DNA of 64,000 bases, from contig NZ_JAJFAX010000008.1 of the NCBI RefSeq assembly GCF_019710475.1, forward strand, positions 62,001-126,000, given 5' to 3'. Both the position numbers and the translations under genes were made by a program. The notes under the pieces were generated by a model, which had not been told where the DNA came from, searched no databases, and saw nothing but the letters and a program-made list of their open reading frames with translations. Positions 35,531-44,201 of the stretch are shown piece after piece (position 1 is the first letter of the stretch; each line of letters opens with the position of its first letter). Origin of the DNA: Glycomyces sp. TRM65418 (GTDB lineage Bacteria; Actinomycetota; Actinomycetes; Mycobacteriales; Micromonosporaceae).

Positions 35531-36883
35531 TTGTCCGTCCAGTCCCCTCCCGCTCCGACACAGGCGCCCGCCCCGCCCACGAGCGCCTCGCCCGGGCAGC
35601 GACGGTTCGACCGCATGCTCGCCGCGCTCCGGTACACGCCTGGGCAGCTGCGCGGCGTGCTCGCGATCGTCGCGGCGCTCATCCTCGGGGCCGGCATCAC
35701 CGGCATGACCGCGATCCTCGCGAAGTCGGCCGTCATCGAGGAGACCACCAGCCAGTCGGGCCGGCTCTCGGTGGCCGCCCTGCAGCTGTACCAGGCGCTC
35801 TCGCAGGCGGACGCCACCGCCGCGTCCTCGTATCTGACCGGCGGCACGCCCTCTGAGGAGATGAACGACACCTACCGCACGGCCATGCGCGACGCCACCG
35901 TCGCGATCGCGACCGCCGCGGGCGAGGTGAAGACCGCGGCCGACACCGCGCTGGTCGCCGAGCTCAACGCCCGCCTGCCGGTGTACACGGGGCTGGTGGA
36001 GACCGCCCGCACGTTCAACCGCCTGGGCGAACCGGTCGGCGCGACCTACCAGGAGCAGGCCTCGACGCTCATGCGGCAGGAGATGCTCCCGTCCGCGCAC
36101 GACCTGCAGGAGAACGCCCTGGGGCAGCTGAGCGAGTCGCGCGCGGGCGCCGAGGCGTTCCCGTGGGTCGCCGCCGCCCTCACCGTCGCCGCGCTCGGCA
36201 CGCTCATCTGGGCGCAGCTGTGGCTCTCGCGCAAGACCAACCGCGTGTTCAACCTCGGCCTCCTGGGCGCCACGGTGCTCCTGCTCGGGTTCGCCGGGTG
36301 GCTCGCGACGGCCTCCCTGGCGTCGGCGAGCCACACCACCCGCTCCCATGAGGACGGGGCGGTGCCGCTCGAGCTGCTCGCGCAGGCCGAGATCACCGCG
36401 CAGCAGGCCCGCGCCGAGGAGTCGCTCCTGCTCATCGCCCGCGGCGAGGACCAGGGCGCCTCGGACCGCTACGAGGAGCACATCACCGCGCTCACCGGGG
36501 AGGGCAGCCTGCTCGACCGGCTCGACGCGTCCTTCGCCGACGACCCCGAGCTCGCGGACTCGATCGCCACGGCCCGCGAAGCCGCCGAGACGTGGCGCAG
36601 CGGCCACGACGAGGTCGTCAAGCTCGCCCGAGAGGGCAACTACGCCGAGGCCGTCGCGATGGCCGTCGGCGACGAGGAACAGAGCCTCTCGACCTCCTTC
36701 GACGCGCTCAACAGCGCGCTCACCGAGGCGACGCGGACCAGCGCCGACCGCTTCGCCGAGGCCACCACCGACGCCCAGCGGTCCCTCTCGGGCGCCGCCG
36801 CCGGTCTCGCGGCCCTGGCCCTCGGCGCGCTCATCTGCGCCGCGGTCGGCATCCAGATGCGAGTGGCGGAGTACTACGCATGA
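35531..36883 (+). CDS. glnX: GlnX-like membrane sensor protein
   Basis: 450 residues, first gene of the pknG operon. A Pro-rich cytoplasmic N-terminus is followed by four membrane helices (about 41-62, 207-230, 238-264, 419-442) that frame two helical extracytoplasmic domains. This is the topology of mycobacterial GlnX, which passes the amino-acid signal from GlnH to PknG. TTG 35531 is used with GAGGTG 6 nt upstream. Its stop overlaps the glnH start (ATGA). Confidence 0.87.
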   Translation: MSVQSPPAPTQAPAPPTSASPGQRRFDRMLAALRYTPGQLRGVLAIVAALILGAGITGMTAILAKSAVIEETTSQSGRLSVAALQLYQALSQADATAASSYLTGGTPSEEMNDTYRTAMRDATVAIATAAGEVKTAADTALVAELNARLPVYTGLVETARTFNRLGEPVGATYQEQASTLMRQEMLPSAHDLQENALGQLSESRAGAEAFPWVAAALTVAALGTLIWAQLWLSRKTNRVFNLGLLGATVLLLGFAGWLATASLASASHTTRSHEDGAVPLELLAQAEITAQQARAEESLLLIARGEDQGASDRYEEHITALTGEGSLLDRLDASFADDPELADSIATAREAAETWRSGHDEVVKLAREGNYAEAVAMAVGDEEQSLSTSFDALNSALTEATRTSADRFAEATTDAQRSLSGAAAGLAALALGALICAAVGIQMRVAEYYA

Positions 36884-37866
36884 TCCAGCACCGAATCGCC
36901 CACCCGAAGCGCACCGTCCGCCTGGCCGTGGTCACCGCCGCGGCCGCGGGCCTGCTCCTCGCCGCCTGCACCGGACCGGCCGACATGGAGCCGCCGAACG
37001 TCGACGTGCCGACGCCGCTGCCCGCGGGCATCGACTTCGCCCCCGACGCGAGCCCCGCCGAGCCGGACACGAGCTGCGATCCGCTCGCCTCCTACAACCC
37101 CGCGGGCGTCACCGCCGAACAGGCCCGGGCCACGCTCGACAACCCCGACCAGATCTCCATCGGCATCAGCCAGTCCACGAACCTCATGGGCTACTACGAC
37201 CCCGTCACGAGCCGGCTCGAAGGCTTCGACATCGACATCGCCCGGGCGCTGGTCGAGGCGATCATGGGCGACGAGACCAAGGTCAAATGGGTGCCCATGA
37301 CCTCCGGCGAACGCGAATCGGCCGTCAACGACGACCGCGTCGACATGGTCGTGCGGACCATGTCGATCACCTGCGACCGCTGGGAGAACGTCGAGTTCTC
37401 CAGCGAGTACTTCCGCGCCGGGCAGCGCCTGCTCGTCTCCAAGGACTCCGGCATCGAGGGCCTGACCGACATGACCGCCGAGCAGCAGGTCTGCACCGGC
37501 GCGAGCTCCACCTCCGTGGGCAACATCGCCGCCGTCAACGCCGAGGTCCAGCCGGTCACCGTCCCCGACTTCAACGACTGCCTGGTGCTCCTCCAGCAGG
37601 GCACCGTCGACGCCGTCGCCATCGACGACACCATCCTCGCCGGCATGGCCGTCCAGGACCCGACCCTCCACATCGTCGGCGAGCCGTTCTCCCAGGAGAG
37701 CTACGGGATCGCGTTCGAGAAGGGCAACACCGACCTGGCCCGCTTCGTCAACGGCGCGCTCGCCGCGATGATCGCCGACAACACCTGGCAGACCGCGTAC
37801 GACACGTGGCTCAAGGGCCCCCTCGGCGTCGACGCCACCGCCCCGTCCACCACGTACCGGGATTGA
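36880..37866 (+). CDS. glnH: GlnH-like amino-acid-binding lipoprotein
   Basis: 328 residues. Signal peptide with lipobox LAAC (C30), then a periplasmic-binding fold: QISIGISQSTNLMGYYDPVTSRLEGFDIDIARALVEAI, RMSIT-like VRTMSITCDRW, and GIAFEKGN. In mycobacteria GlnH binds aspartate/glutamate and, with GlnX, controls PknG; no ABC permease is present, consistent with a sensing role. Coupled to glnX by a 4-nt overlap and 9 nt before pknG. Confidence 0.9.
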   Translation: MIQHRIAHPKRTVRLAVVTAAAAGLLLAACTGPADMEPPNVDVPTPLPAGIDFAPDASPAEPDTSCDPLASYNPAGVTAEQARATLDNPDQISIGISQSTNLMGYYDPVTSRLEGFDIDIARALVEAIMGDETKVKWVPMTSGERESAVNDDRVDMVVRTMSITCDRWENVEFSSEYFRAGQRLLVSKDSGIEGLTDMTAEQQVCTGASSTSVGNIAAVNAEVQPVTVPDFNDCLVLLQQGTVDAVAIDDTILAGMAVQDPTLHIVGEPFSQESYGIAFEKGNTDLARFVNGALAAMIADNTWQTAYDTWLKGPLGVDATAPSTTYRD

Positions 37867-37875
37867 GGGAGCGCC

Positions 37876-40350
37876 ATGAGCGACCAGCAGCCGCCGCCCG
37901 AGCACACCCAGCGGTACCTCCCGGGCTCGCATCCGCCCGAGCCCGAGGGCACGGACACCGTCAGCATCCGCAAGCGCCTCAACACGCCCCCGCCCGTCCC
38001 GCCGCAGCCGGGCTTCGCGCCCACGCCGCCGGGCCCGATCGGCACCAACGCCATGCCGCCGGTCTCGCCGCCGATGTCCCCGGCGCCTCCGCCGGGCATG
38101 CCGACCACGGGAGCCCCGCACGGCGCCCACCCGCCGCAGGCGGTGCAGTCCCAGGCGCCGCAGTCCCAGCCGGTGCAGTCGCAGGCGCCGCAGTCGCAGC
38201 AGATCGTGCCCGCGAACGCGGTGCCCTCCCCTCCTCCGGCCCCCTACCGGGCCCCGGCCGCGCCGCTCCCCCAGCCGATCACCGGCCCCGTCACGCGCTC
38301 GACGACCACCAGCGCCCGCCAGCGCGGCGGCCTCTCCGACATGCCGCCGGTCCCCCCGCGGGACCCCGCCGAAGCGGTCATGGACCACCCGCAGGTGCCC
38401 GAGCACAAGCGGTTCTGCTCCTCCTGCGGCAAACCCGTCGGCCGGCCGCAGGCCGGACGCGGCGGACGCGTCGAGGGCTTCTGCCCCTACTGCCGCGCCC
38501 GCTACTGGTTCACGCCCGCGCTCAGTCCCGGCGACGTCCTCTCCGACCGCTACGAAGTGCTCGGCGCGATCGCCCACGGCGGCCTCGGCTGGATCTACCT
38601 CGCCAACGACAAGAACTTCGCCGACGACCTCACCCAGCGGTGGGTCGTCATCAAGGGCCTCATCAACACCTCCGACGAGGACGCCATCGAGGCCGCCATC
38701 AACGAGCGGCGCTTCCTGGTCGGCATCGACCACCCCAACGTCGTCGACATCCACGACTTCGTCACCGCCGCCGACCCGCGCTCGGGCCAGCTCCAGTCGT
38801 ACATCGTCATGGAGTACATCGCCGGGAAGTCCCTGCGCGACATCCGCGACGCCGTCGACGAGCACGGCGAGCGCAGGCCGCTGCCGCTGGAGCAGGTCCT
38901 CACCTACACCGCCGAGCTGCTGCCCGCGTTCAGCTACCTCCACGACCGCGGACTGCTGTTCTGCGACTTCAAGCCCGACAACGTGATCCACGTCGAGACC
39001 TGGCTCAAGCTCATCGACCTGGGGGCCGTCCGGCACGTCGAGGACACGGAGTCGGCGATCTACGGGACGCCCGGCTATTCGGTGCCCAACGACGAGATCC
39101 TCTCCGTCGGGCCCTCGGTGACCTCCGACCTGTACACCATCGGCCGCTCCATGGCCGTCCTCGCGCTCGACTTCAAGGGCTTCACCAGCACCTACCGCGA
39201 CAAGCTGCCGCCGCCCGCCGAAGCGCCCCAGTTCACCGAGTACGGGTCCTTCCACCGGCTGCTCCTGCGCGCCTGCCACGCCGACCCGCGCTCGCGCTTC
39301 CAGGACGCCGACGAGATGCGCTCCCAGGTCCGCGGCGTCCTCCAAGAGGTCCAGTCGGTCCAGAAGGGCGAACCGCGGTTCGAACCCTCCACGCTGTTCA
39401 GCGGCGAGCAGGCCGTCTTCGGCGAGCCCGACGTCGAGTACGACATCCACGCCGTCGGCGACCCCTTCGACGTCGCCCACGCCCTGCCCACGCCGCTGGT
39501 CGACCTGGCCGACCCGATGGCCGCGTTCCTCGCGACCCTCCAGGCCACCGACGCGCCCGGGATCCTCGCCGAGCTCGCCTCCGCGCCCGTGCAGAGCCCC
39601 GAAGTGCAGCTGCGGCGCGTGCGGACCCTCGTCAACGCCGGCGACCTCCACCAGGCCGCGTCCATGCTCGACCACTTCGCGCAGCGCGAAGGCAACACCT
39701 GGCAGGTCACGTGGCTGCGCGGCACCATCGCGCTGCTCGCGGCGGACTTCCACACGGCCGCGGCGCATTTCGACGCCGTCTACTCGCACCTCCCCGGCGA
39801 ACTGGCGCCGCGCCTGGCGTTGGCGGCCTGCGCCGAGCTGGCCGGCCGCCGGGACCTCGCGCTGCCGCACTACACGCGGATCTGGACCTGCGACCACCGG
39901 TTCGTCTCGGCCGCGTACGGGCGGGCGCGCCTGCTCGACCTCGAAGGCAATTCGACCGAGGCGATCTCCGCCCTCCACCAGGTCCCGAAGACCTCGGCGC
40001 AGTACGGGATCGCGCAGACCGCGGCCATCCAGACCGCCCTGCACTCGCGCACCGCGCCGCCGTCGCTGCTCGACCTGCACCACATGGCCGGTCGGCTCGA
40101 CGAACTCAAACTCGAACCGCGGCGGCGGCACCTCGTATCGACCCGCATCCTCCACTTGGCCCTCGACACGGTGCTGCGCACCGGGCCGGCGCACGAGCCC
40201 CGCGTGTTCGGGGCCCAGCCGGAGGAACGGGAGCTGCGACTGGCGCTGGAGCGGGCCTACCGCGACCTCGCCCACGCCTGCACCCGCAGGGAGGACCAGG
40301 TCTACTACTTCGACCTGGCGAACCGCCACCGCCCCCGCACGATGCTGTAG
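37876..40350 (+). CDS. pknG: Serine/threonine protein kinase G
   Basis: Soluble kinase regulating central nitrogen/2-oxoglutarate metabolism through FHA proteins in actinobacteria. 824 residues. A Pro/Gln-rich disordered N-terminus (1-160) precedes a rubredoxin-like knuckle with C181, C184, C203 and C206. The kinase domain (about 220-490) has K260, the catalytic loop CD364-FKPDN and D381-LG in place of DFG. A TPR-like helical domain fills the C-terminus (about 560-800). All features agree with PknG, whose rubredoxin module gates the active site. ATG 37876 with GGAG upstream. Confidence 0.95.
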   Translation: MSDQQPPPEHTQRYLPGSHPPEPEGTDTVSIRKRLNTPPPVPPQPGFAPTPPGPIGTNAMPPVSPPMSPAPPPGMPTTGAPHGAHPPQAVQSQAPQSQPVQSQAPQSQQIVPANAVPSPPPAPYRAPAAPLPQPITGPVTRSTTTSARQRGGLSDMPPVPPRDPAEAVMDHPQVPEHKRFCSSCGKPVGRPQAGRGGRVEGFCPYCRARYWFTPALSPGDVLSDRYEVLGAIAHGGLGWIYLANDKNFADDLTQRWVVIKGLINTSDEDAIEAAINERRFLVGIDHPNVVDIHDFVTAADPRSGQLQSYIVMEYIAGKSLRDIRDAVDEHGERRPLPLEQVLTYTAELLPAFSYLHDRGLLFCDFKPDNVIHVETWLKLIDLGAVRHVEDTESAIYGTPGYSVPNDEILSVGPSVTSDLYTIGRSMAVLALDFKGFTSTYRDKLPPPAEAPQFTEYGSFHRLLLRACHADPRSRFQDADEMRSQVRGVLQEVQSVQKGEPRFEPSTLFSGEQAVFGEPDVEYDIHAVGDPFDVAHALPTPLVDLADPMAAFLATLQATDAPGILAELASAPVQSPEVQLRRVRTLVNAGDLHQAASMLDHFAQREGNTWQVTWLRGTIALLAADFHTAAAHFDAVYSHLPGELAPRLALAACAELAGRRDLALPHYTRIWTCDHRFVSAAYGRARLLDLEGNSTEAISALHQVPKTSAQYGIAQTAAIQTALHSRTAPPSLLDLHHMAGRLDELKLEPRRRHLVSTRILHLALDTVLRTGPAHEPRVFGAQPEERELRLALERAYRDLAHACTRREDQVYYFDLANRHRPRTML

Positions 40351-40362
40351 CGAAGGAGCCCT

Positions 40363-41430
40363 ATGCAGCACTCAACCACTCTGGGCGCCGCGAAGCGTTG
40401 CACCGCTTGCGGACTCGCCGCCGACCTCGGCCGCTACTGCGAGGATTGCGGCGGCGACCTGGAGGAGCTCGCGGTCCAGGCCGAGACCGCCGCGTGGCTG
40501 TCCTCGGCCGCCGCGGAGGAGAACCCGGACCACCCGGGCGGCTCCGACGACCACACCTCGTTCCAGCTGCCGGGCATCGGCGCCGCCACCGACGTGGGCA
40601 AGCGGCACCATTACAACCAGGACTCGATCGCGATCGCGCTCGCCGAGGACGGCCGCAAGATCGCGGTCGTCTGCGACGGCGTCTCCGGGGCCTCGGACTC
40701 GGAGCGGGCGTCACTCGCAGGGGTGGAAGCCGCTGTGACGGAGATCCGCTTGGCCCTCGGCGAGGGCCTGTCGGCGGAGGACGCCTCCCGGCGCGGCGTG
40801 GGCGCGGCCCACTCGGCGGTGGCCGCGGTCGGCAAGCAGTACCCGAACTCGCCGCCGTCGTCGACGTACGTCTCGGCGATCGTCGAGGGCAACCAGGCCA
40901 TCCTGTGCTGGGTGGGCGATTCGCGAGCGTACTGGGCCGGAGAGAAGGAGGCGAGATGCCTCACCGTCGACGACACGATCCAGGCCCGCCTGGAGTACCA
41001 GAAGGTCGACCCGGCCGACGACCGCTACAAGAATCCGTACGCGAAAGCCCTGCTGGCGTGGCTCGGAGCGGACGCGCCGACCCTCAATCCGAACCTCCTC
41101 CGCGTGGACCTGGACGGCGGCCATGTCGTAGTGTGCAGCGATGGTCTGTCGCGCTATTTCAATGACGATCGCGACCTTCTGCCACTGCCGGACGGCAGCG
41201 TTGGCGACAAGGCGGTAGCGTTGACACGACAAGCGCTCGCCAACGGCGGGCACGACAACATCAGTGTCGCGGTGGTGGAGCTCGAATCCCCCGGTCCGGT
41301 CCAGGCCGAAGCGCATGCGCAGGAGCATGCCGGCCCGGACGCCCGGGAACAGGGTGACGGATCCGCCCCGCTGCTCGGTGTCGTCAGCGAGGCCGAGTAC
41401 ACCCAAATGCTTGGAGGGGGACGACCTTGA
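40363..41430 (+). CDS. PP2C-type serine/threonine phosphatase with zinc ribbon
   Basis: 355 residues. The N-terminal zinc ribbon has C13, C16, C26 and C29. The PP2C domain (about 65-310) shows the metal-binding landmarks [32 protein letters not shown] and [11 protein letters not shown]. It is the obvious candidate to reverse phosphorylation by the PknG next door. It begins 12 nt after pknG and its stop overlaps the TTG of the FHA gene (TTGA). The matching N-terminal zinc ribbons of this protein and the FHA protein suggest a shared docking element. Confidence 0.9.
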   Translation: MQHSTTLGAAKRCTACGLAADLGRYCEDCGGDLEELAVQAETAAWLSSAAAEENPDHPGGSDDHTSFQLPGIGAATDVGKRHHYNQDSIAIALAEDGRKIAVVCDGVSGASDSERASLAGVEAAVTEIRLALGEGLSAEDASRRGVGAAHSAVAAVGKQYPNSPPSSTYVSAIVEGNQAILCWVGDSRAYWAGEKEARCLTVDDTIQARLEYQKVDPADDRYKNPYAKALLAWLGADAPTLNPNLLRVDLDGGHVVVCSDGLSRYFNDDRDLLPLPDGSVGDKAVALTRQALANGGHDNISVAVVELESPGPVQAEAHAQEHAGPDAREQGDGSAPLLGVVSEAEYTQMLGGGRP

Positions 41431-42614
41431 CCTACCAGCCGACCTACGGCGGTGCCCCACAGCCGGGCGGGTACCAGTGCGCGTGCGGGGCCTTTCCGCA
41501 GGCCCAGTTCTGCGAGCAGTGCGGTACGCCCAACCCGGCGTGGCAGCAAGGCCAGCCCCCGCAGTCGCCGGCCTTCGGGCAGGGTTACGCGCCGAACGAC
41601 CCCTACGGGCAGCAGCCCCAGGATCCCTACGGTCACCAGCAGCCGCAGCAGGGCTACGGGCAGGACCCGTACGGCCAGCCGCAGCAGCAGGACCCCTACG
41701 GCCAGCAGCAGCCCGGCGGTTACGGACAGCAGGACCCCTACGGGCAGCCGTCCCAGCCGCAGGACCCCTACGGCCAGCCCCAGCAGGGCTACGGCCAGCA
41801 GGATCCTTACGGCCAGCAGCAACAGCAGCCCGGGTACGGGCAGGACCCGTACGGTCAGCAGCCGCAGCAGGGCTACGGGCAGGACCCGTACGGCCAGCCG
41901 CAGCAGCAGGACCCCTACGGCCAGCAGCAGCCCGGCGGTTACGGACAGCAGGACCCCTACGGGCAGCCGTCCCAGCCGCAGGACCCCTACGGCCAGCCCC
42001 AGCAGGGCTACGGCCAGGACCCGTACGCGCAGCAGGCCTACGGCGCCGCGCCGACCTCGGCCCCGCCCGGACCGCCTCCGGGCGTCCCGGCCGCGCCGTT
42101 CGGCGCCCCGACCTCCGCGCCGCCCGCGACGGGCACCGGCGGGTTCTCGATGCCGGACGCGCAGCCGAGCGACCTCGCCTCGAACTACGCCCCTCCCGGG
42201 CAGTCGGCGGCCACCCGCTGGGGCGTCGCCGTCACGGCGGACCAGGGCTACTTCAACAAGGTCGCGGCCTCGGACGGGGCCTCGCAGCTGCAGTACCCGT
42301 CGTTCGCGAAGCCGCGTCGCTTCCCGCTCGACAGGAACGAGCTGTCGATCGGCCGCTACAGCGCCAAGCGGGGCATCACCCCGGACATCGACCTGTCGGG
42401 CGACGTCGCGGACCCCGGCGTGAGCGCGCAGCACGCGAAGCTGTTCGCCAAGCCCGACGGCTCCTGGTCGATCATGGACGTCGGCTCCTCGAACGGCACG
42501 TTCCTCAACGGCTCGGACGAGCCGCTGGCGCCGAACGTGGAGTTCCCCGTCGGGGACGGCACCTACATCAACATCGGCGCGTGGACGCGCCTGACGATCC
42601 ACTACGAGGGCTGA
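41427..42614 (+). CDS. FHA-domain protein with zinc ribbon and PYGQ-rich repeats
   Basis: 395 residues. The N-terminus has C18-A-C20 and C29-xx-C32. Residues about 45-215 are a low-complexity Gln/Pro/Tyr/Gly region built on DPYGQ repeats. A C-terminal FHA domain (about 300-392) contains [18 protein letters not shown] and [10 protein letters not shown], the phosphothreonine-reading loops. In mycobacteria the PknG partner is the small FHA protein GarA; this one is larger and has no clear N-terminal ETTS-type phosphorylation site. TTG 41427 with GGAGG upstream. The repeat region includes a 162-bp exact DNA duplication. Confidence 0.88.
   Translation: MTYQPTYGGAPQPGGYQCACGAFPQAQFCEQCGTPNPAWQQGQPPQSPAFGQGYAPNDPYGQQPQDPYGHQQPQQGYGQDPYGQPQQQDPYGQQQPGGYGQQDPYGQPSQPQDPYGQPQQGYGQQDPYGQQQQQPGYGQDPYGQQPQQGYGQDPYGQPQQQDPYGQQQPGGYGQQDPYGQPSQPQDPYGQPQQGYGQDPYAQQAYGAAPTSAPPGPPPGVPAAPFGAPTSAPPATGTGGFSMPDAQPSDLASNYAPPGQSAATRWGVAVTADQGYFNKVAASDGASQLQYPSFAKPRRFPLDRNELSIGRYSAKRGITPDIDLSGDVADPGVSAQHAKLFAKPDGSWSIMDVGSSNGTFLNGSDEPLAPNVEFPVGDGTYINIGAWTRLTIHYEG
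41637..42017 (+). repeat. 162-bp exact direct repeat inside the FHA gene
   Basis: Positions 41637-41798 recur without a visible difference at 41856-42017, an offset of 219 bp (73 codons), so the reading frame is kept. The surrounding DNA consists of shorter CAGGACCCCTACGG-type repeats. Silent positions are also identical, so the duplication is recent or is being homogenised. Confidence 0.9.
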
Positions 42615-42620
42615 GACAGC

Positions 42621-42656
42621 GCGAAAGGGCCGGGTCTGGCGACCCGGCCCTTTCGC
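42621..42656. terminator. Bidirectional terminator, 16-bp perfect stem
   Basis: GCGAAAGGGCCGGGTC pairs fully with its complement around a TGGC loop, 6 nt after the FHA gene stop and 5 nt before the convergent hydrolase stop. It ends both operons. Confidence 0.92.
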
Positions 42657-42661
42657 GTCGC

Positions 42662-43555
42662 TCAGGAGCCCTTGACGAAGGCGGTCACCCGGGCGCTGAC
42701 GGCCGGGTTCACCAGGATCTTGCGGTGGCCCAGGCCGGTGGTCGCCATGAGTTCGGCGTTCGGCCAGGCCTCGGCGAGGGCCTTGCCGTGGCGGAACGGG
42801 TTGGGCCGGTCGCCCTGGTCGTGGACGATGACCGCGGGGGCGTCGACCGCGACGCCGCGCAGCGAGAAGTCGTCGAGCTTCACGCCGGCCTTGGCCTCGC
42901 CGAGCGGGACCAGGCGCTCGAAGGTGCGCGGTCCGAACGGCACGATCGCGCCGATCGTGTCGCGGAAGCCCTCGACGCCGCCGACGAAGGGCGCGAGCAT
43001 CGCCAGGCGCACCCGGTCGAGTTCGACGCCGCTCTGGAGCAGTCCGTGGACGGCGCTGAGGCAGCCCATCGAGTGGCCCACGACCGCGTGCGGCGTGCCG
43101 AACTTCTCCACGACCGCGTTCATCGCCTCGACGAGGTGGAGGCCGTTCGCGTGCCGGTCGCCCCACGGGCCGGGCCCGGCGTTGCCGTGGCTCGGGGCGT
43201 CGAAGGCGACGACGCGGAAGCCGGAGGCGACCAGGTTCGCGGCGAGGAACCGGAAGTCGCCGGTGGAGCCGCCCCAGCCGTGGACGACGTAGACCAGCGG
43301 CCCGTCGCCCCAGTCGTATCCCCAGAGCTTGGAGCCGAGGCACTCGAGCTCGAAGACGTGGGACCCGGCGGGGGCCTCGCCCCGCAGGCGCTTCTCGGGA
43401 CCGGCCGGGAGCCGGAACCACAGCTCGCACAGGAGCTTCGCGGCCCGGCCGGGCGCGAGGTGCTCGGCGGCGGTGAAGCCTGAGCGCACATACCAAGGAG
43501 CACGAACGGTCGTGCTTTTCTTTTTCGCCGGAGCGGTCGGGGCAGTGGACGCCAT
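42662..43555 (-). CDS. Alpha/beta hydrolase
   Basis: 297 residues. The nucleophile elbow is GHSMGCLSA (Ser about 141), preceded by VVYVVHGWGGSTGDFRFLA, the oxyanion strand. Catalytic Asp is likely in PAVIVHDQGDRPNPF and His in ATTGLGHRKIL. Short-chain ester or acyl substrates are possible; specificity unknown. ATG 43555 has GGAAGG at 9 nt. It ends 18 nt upstream of nothing else on its strand but lies directly downstream of the TetR gene, with 18 nt between them, so they are one operon. An operator-like repeat lies within its first 20 codons. Confidence 0.85.
   Translation of the reverse strand: MASTAPTAPAKKKSTTVRAPWYVRSGFTAAEHLAPGRAAKLLCELWFRLPAGPEKRLRGEAPAGSHVFELECLGSKLWGYDWGDGPLVYVVHGWGGSTGDFRFLAANLVASGFRVVAFDAPSHGNAGPGPWGDRHANGLHLVEAMNAVVEKFGTPHAVVGHSMGCLSAVHGLLQSGVELDRVRLAMLAPFVGGVEGFRDTIGAIVPFGPRTFERLVPLGEAKAGVKLDDFSLRGVAVDAPAVIVHDQGDRPNPFRHGKALAEAWPNAELMATTGLGHRKILVNPAVSARVTAFVKGS
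43498..43515. promoter_or_regulatory. AGCACGA inverted repeat inside the hydrolase 5' end
   Basis: AGCACGA, four bases, TCGTGCT. The two arms are the same as those of the gapless palindrome at the TetR promoter (44167-44180), with a 4-bp spacer added. It overlaps hydrolase codons 14-19. Confidence 0.45.
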
Positions 43556-43573
43556 GGGTGTCGGCCTTCCTGG

Positions 43574-44155
43574 TCAGGACCTGTGACTGTCGAGCAGTCG
43601 GTTGAACGCCGCCCATGCGCGGTCGGCGGCGTCGGGATGGGACAGGATGCGGGTCATCCAGTTGTAGGACAGCAGGATGCCGAACACCTCCTGCGCCACT
43701 TGGAAGACGTCGGTGTCTTCGGGGAACTCGCCCTGCTCGACCGCCGTGCCGGCGATCCGGGCGAGGGTGTCGAGCATGTCGCGCTGCTCGGTGACCATGA
43801 GGTCGTGGAGCGGCCCCGGCAGGTCGTCGAACTCGGCGGCGGCGGCCAGGAACAGGCAGCCGCCCGGGTGCGCGTACCACTCCATCCAGTACTCCACGAC
43901 GGCCTGCAGGCGGGTGATCCCCCGCGGCTTCGCGAGCGCGGGCCGGATCACCTCGTCGATGAACTGCTCCCCGTTGCGTTCCATGCAGGCCAGCTGGAGG
44001 GCTTCCTTGGACTTGAAGTGGGCGTACACGCCGGACTTCGACATGTCCGCGGCGGCGGCGAGCGAGCCGATGGTCAGCCCGGAGAGCCCCGAGTAGCGGG
44101 CCATGCGGACCGCGACGTCGAGGATCGCCTGCCGGGTCAACTCGCCTTTGCGCAC
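43574..44155 (-). CDS. TetR-family transcriptional regulator
   Basis: 193 residues. The N-terminal HTH (LTRQAILDVAVRMARYSGLSGLTIGSLAAAADMSKSGVYAHFKSKEALQLA) is typical, and the C-terminal ligand domain contains EYWMEWYAHPGGCLFLAAAAEFDD, of the TetR_C type seen near hydrolases. GTG 44155 has TATTTT 6 nt upstream and no SD, so it is probably leaderless. A perfect palindrome overlaps that -10, indicating autorepression. It precedes the alpha/beta hydrolase by 18 nt. Confidence 0.9.
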   Translation of the reverse strand: MRKGELTRQAILDVAVRMARYSGLSGLTIGSLAAAADMSKSGVYAHFKSKEALQLACMERNGEQFIDEVIRPALAKPRGITRLQAVVEYWMEWYAHPGGCLFLAAAAEFDDLPGPLHDLMVTEQRDMLDTLARIAGTAVEQGEFPEDTDVFQVAQEVFGILLSYNWMTRILSHPDAADRAWAAFNRLLDSHRS

Positions 44156-44161
44156 GACTTG

Positions 44162-44180
44162 AAAATAGCACGATCGTGCT
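44162..44180 (-). promoter_or_regulatory. Promoter and operator of the TetR gene
   Basis: On the minus strand TATTTT (44167-44162) is the -10, 6 nt from the GTG. AGCACGATCGTGCT, a perfect 14-bp palindrome at 44167-44180, begins at the first base of that -10. Binding would block RNA polymerase. Confidence 0.65.
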
Positions 44181-44201
44181 TGATTTCGGTAGGGGCGGTC
44201 G

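Noticed and set aside
36348-41165. Very long open frame through glnX to the PP2C gene in another phase
   Set aside because: It is Arg/Pro/Ala-rich with no domain and lies over five well-supported genes; high GC keeps the alternative frame open.
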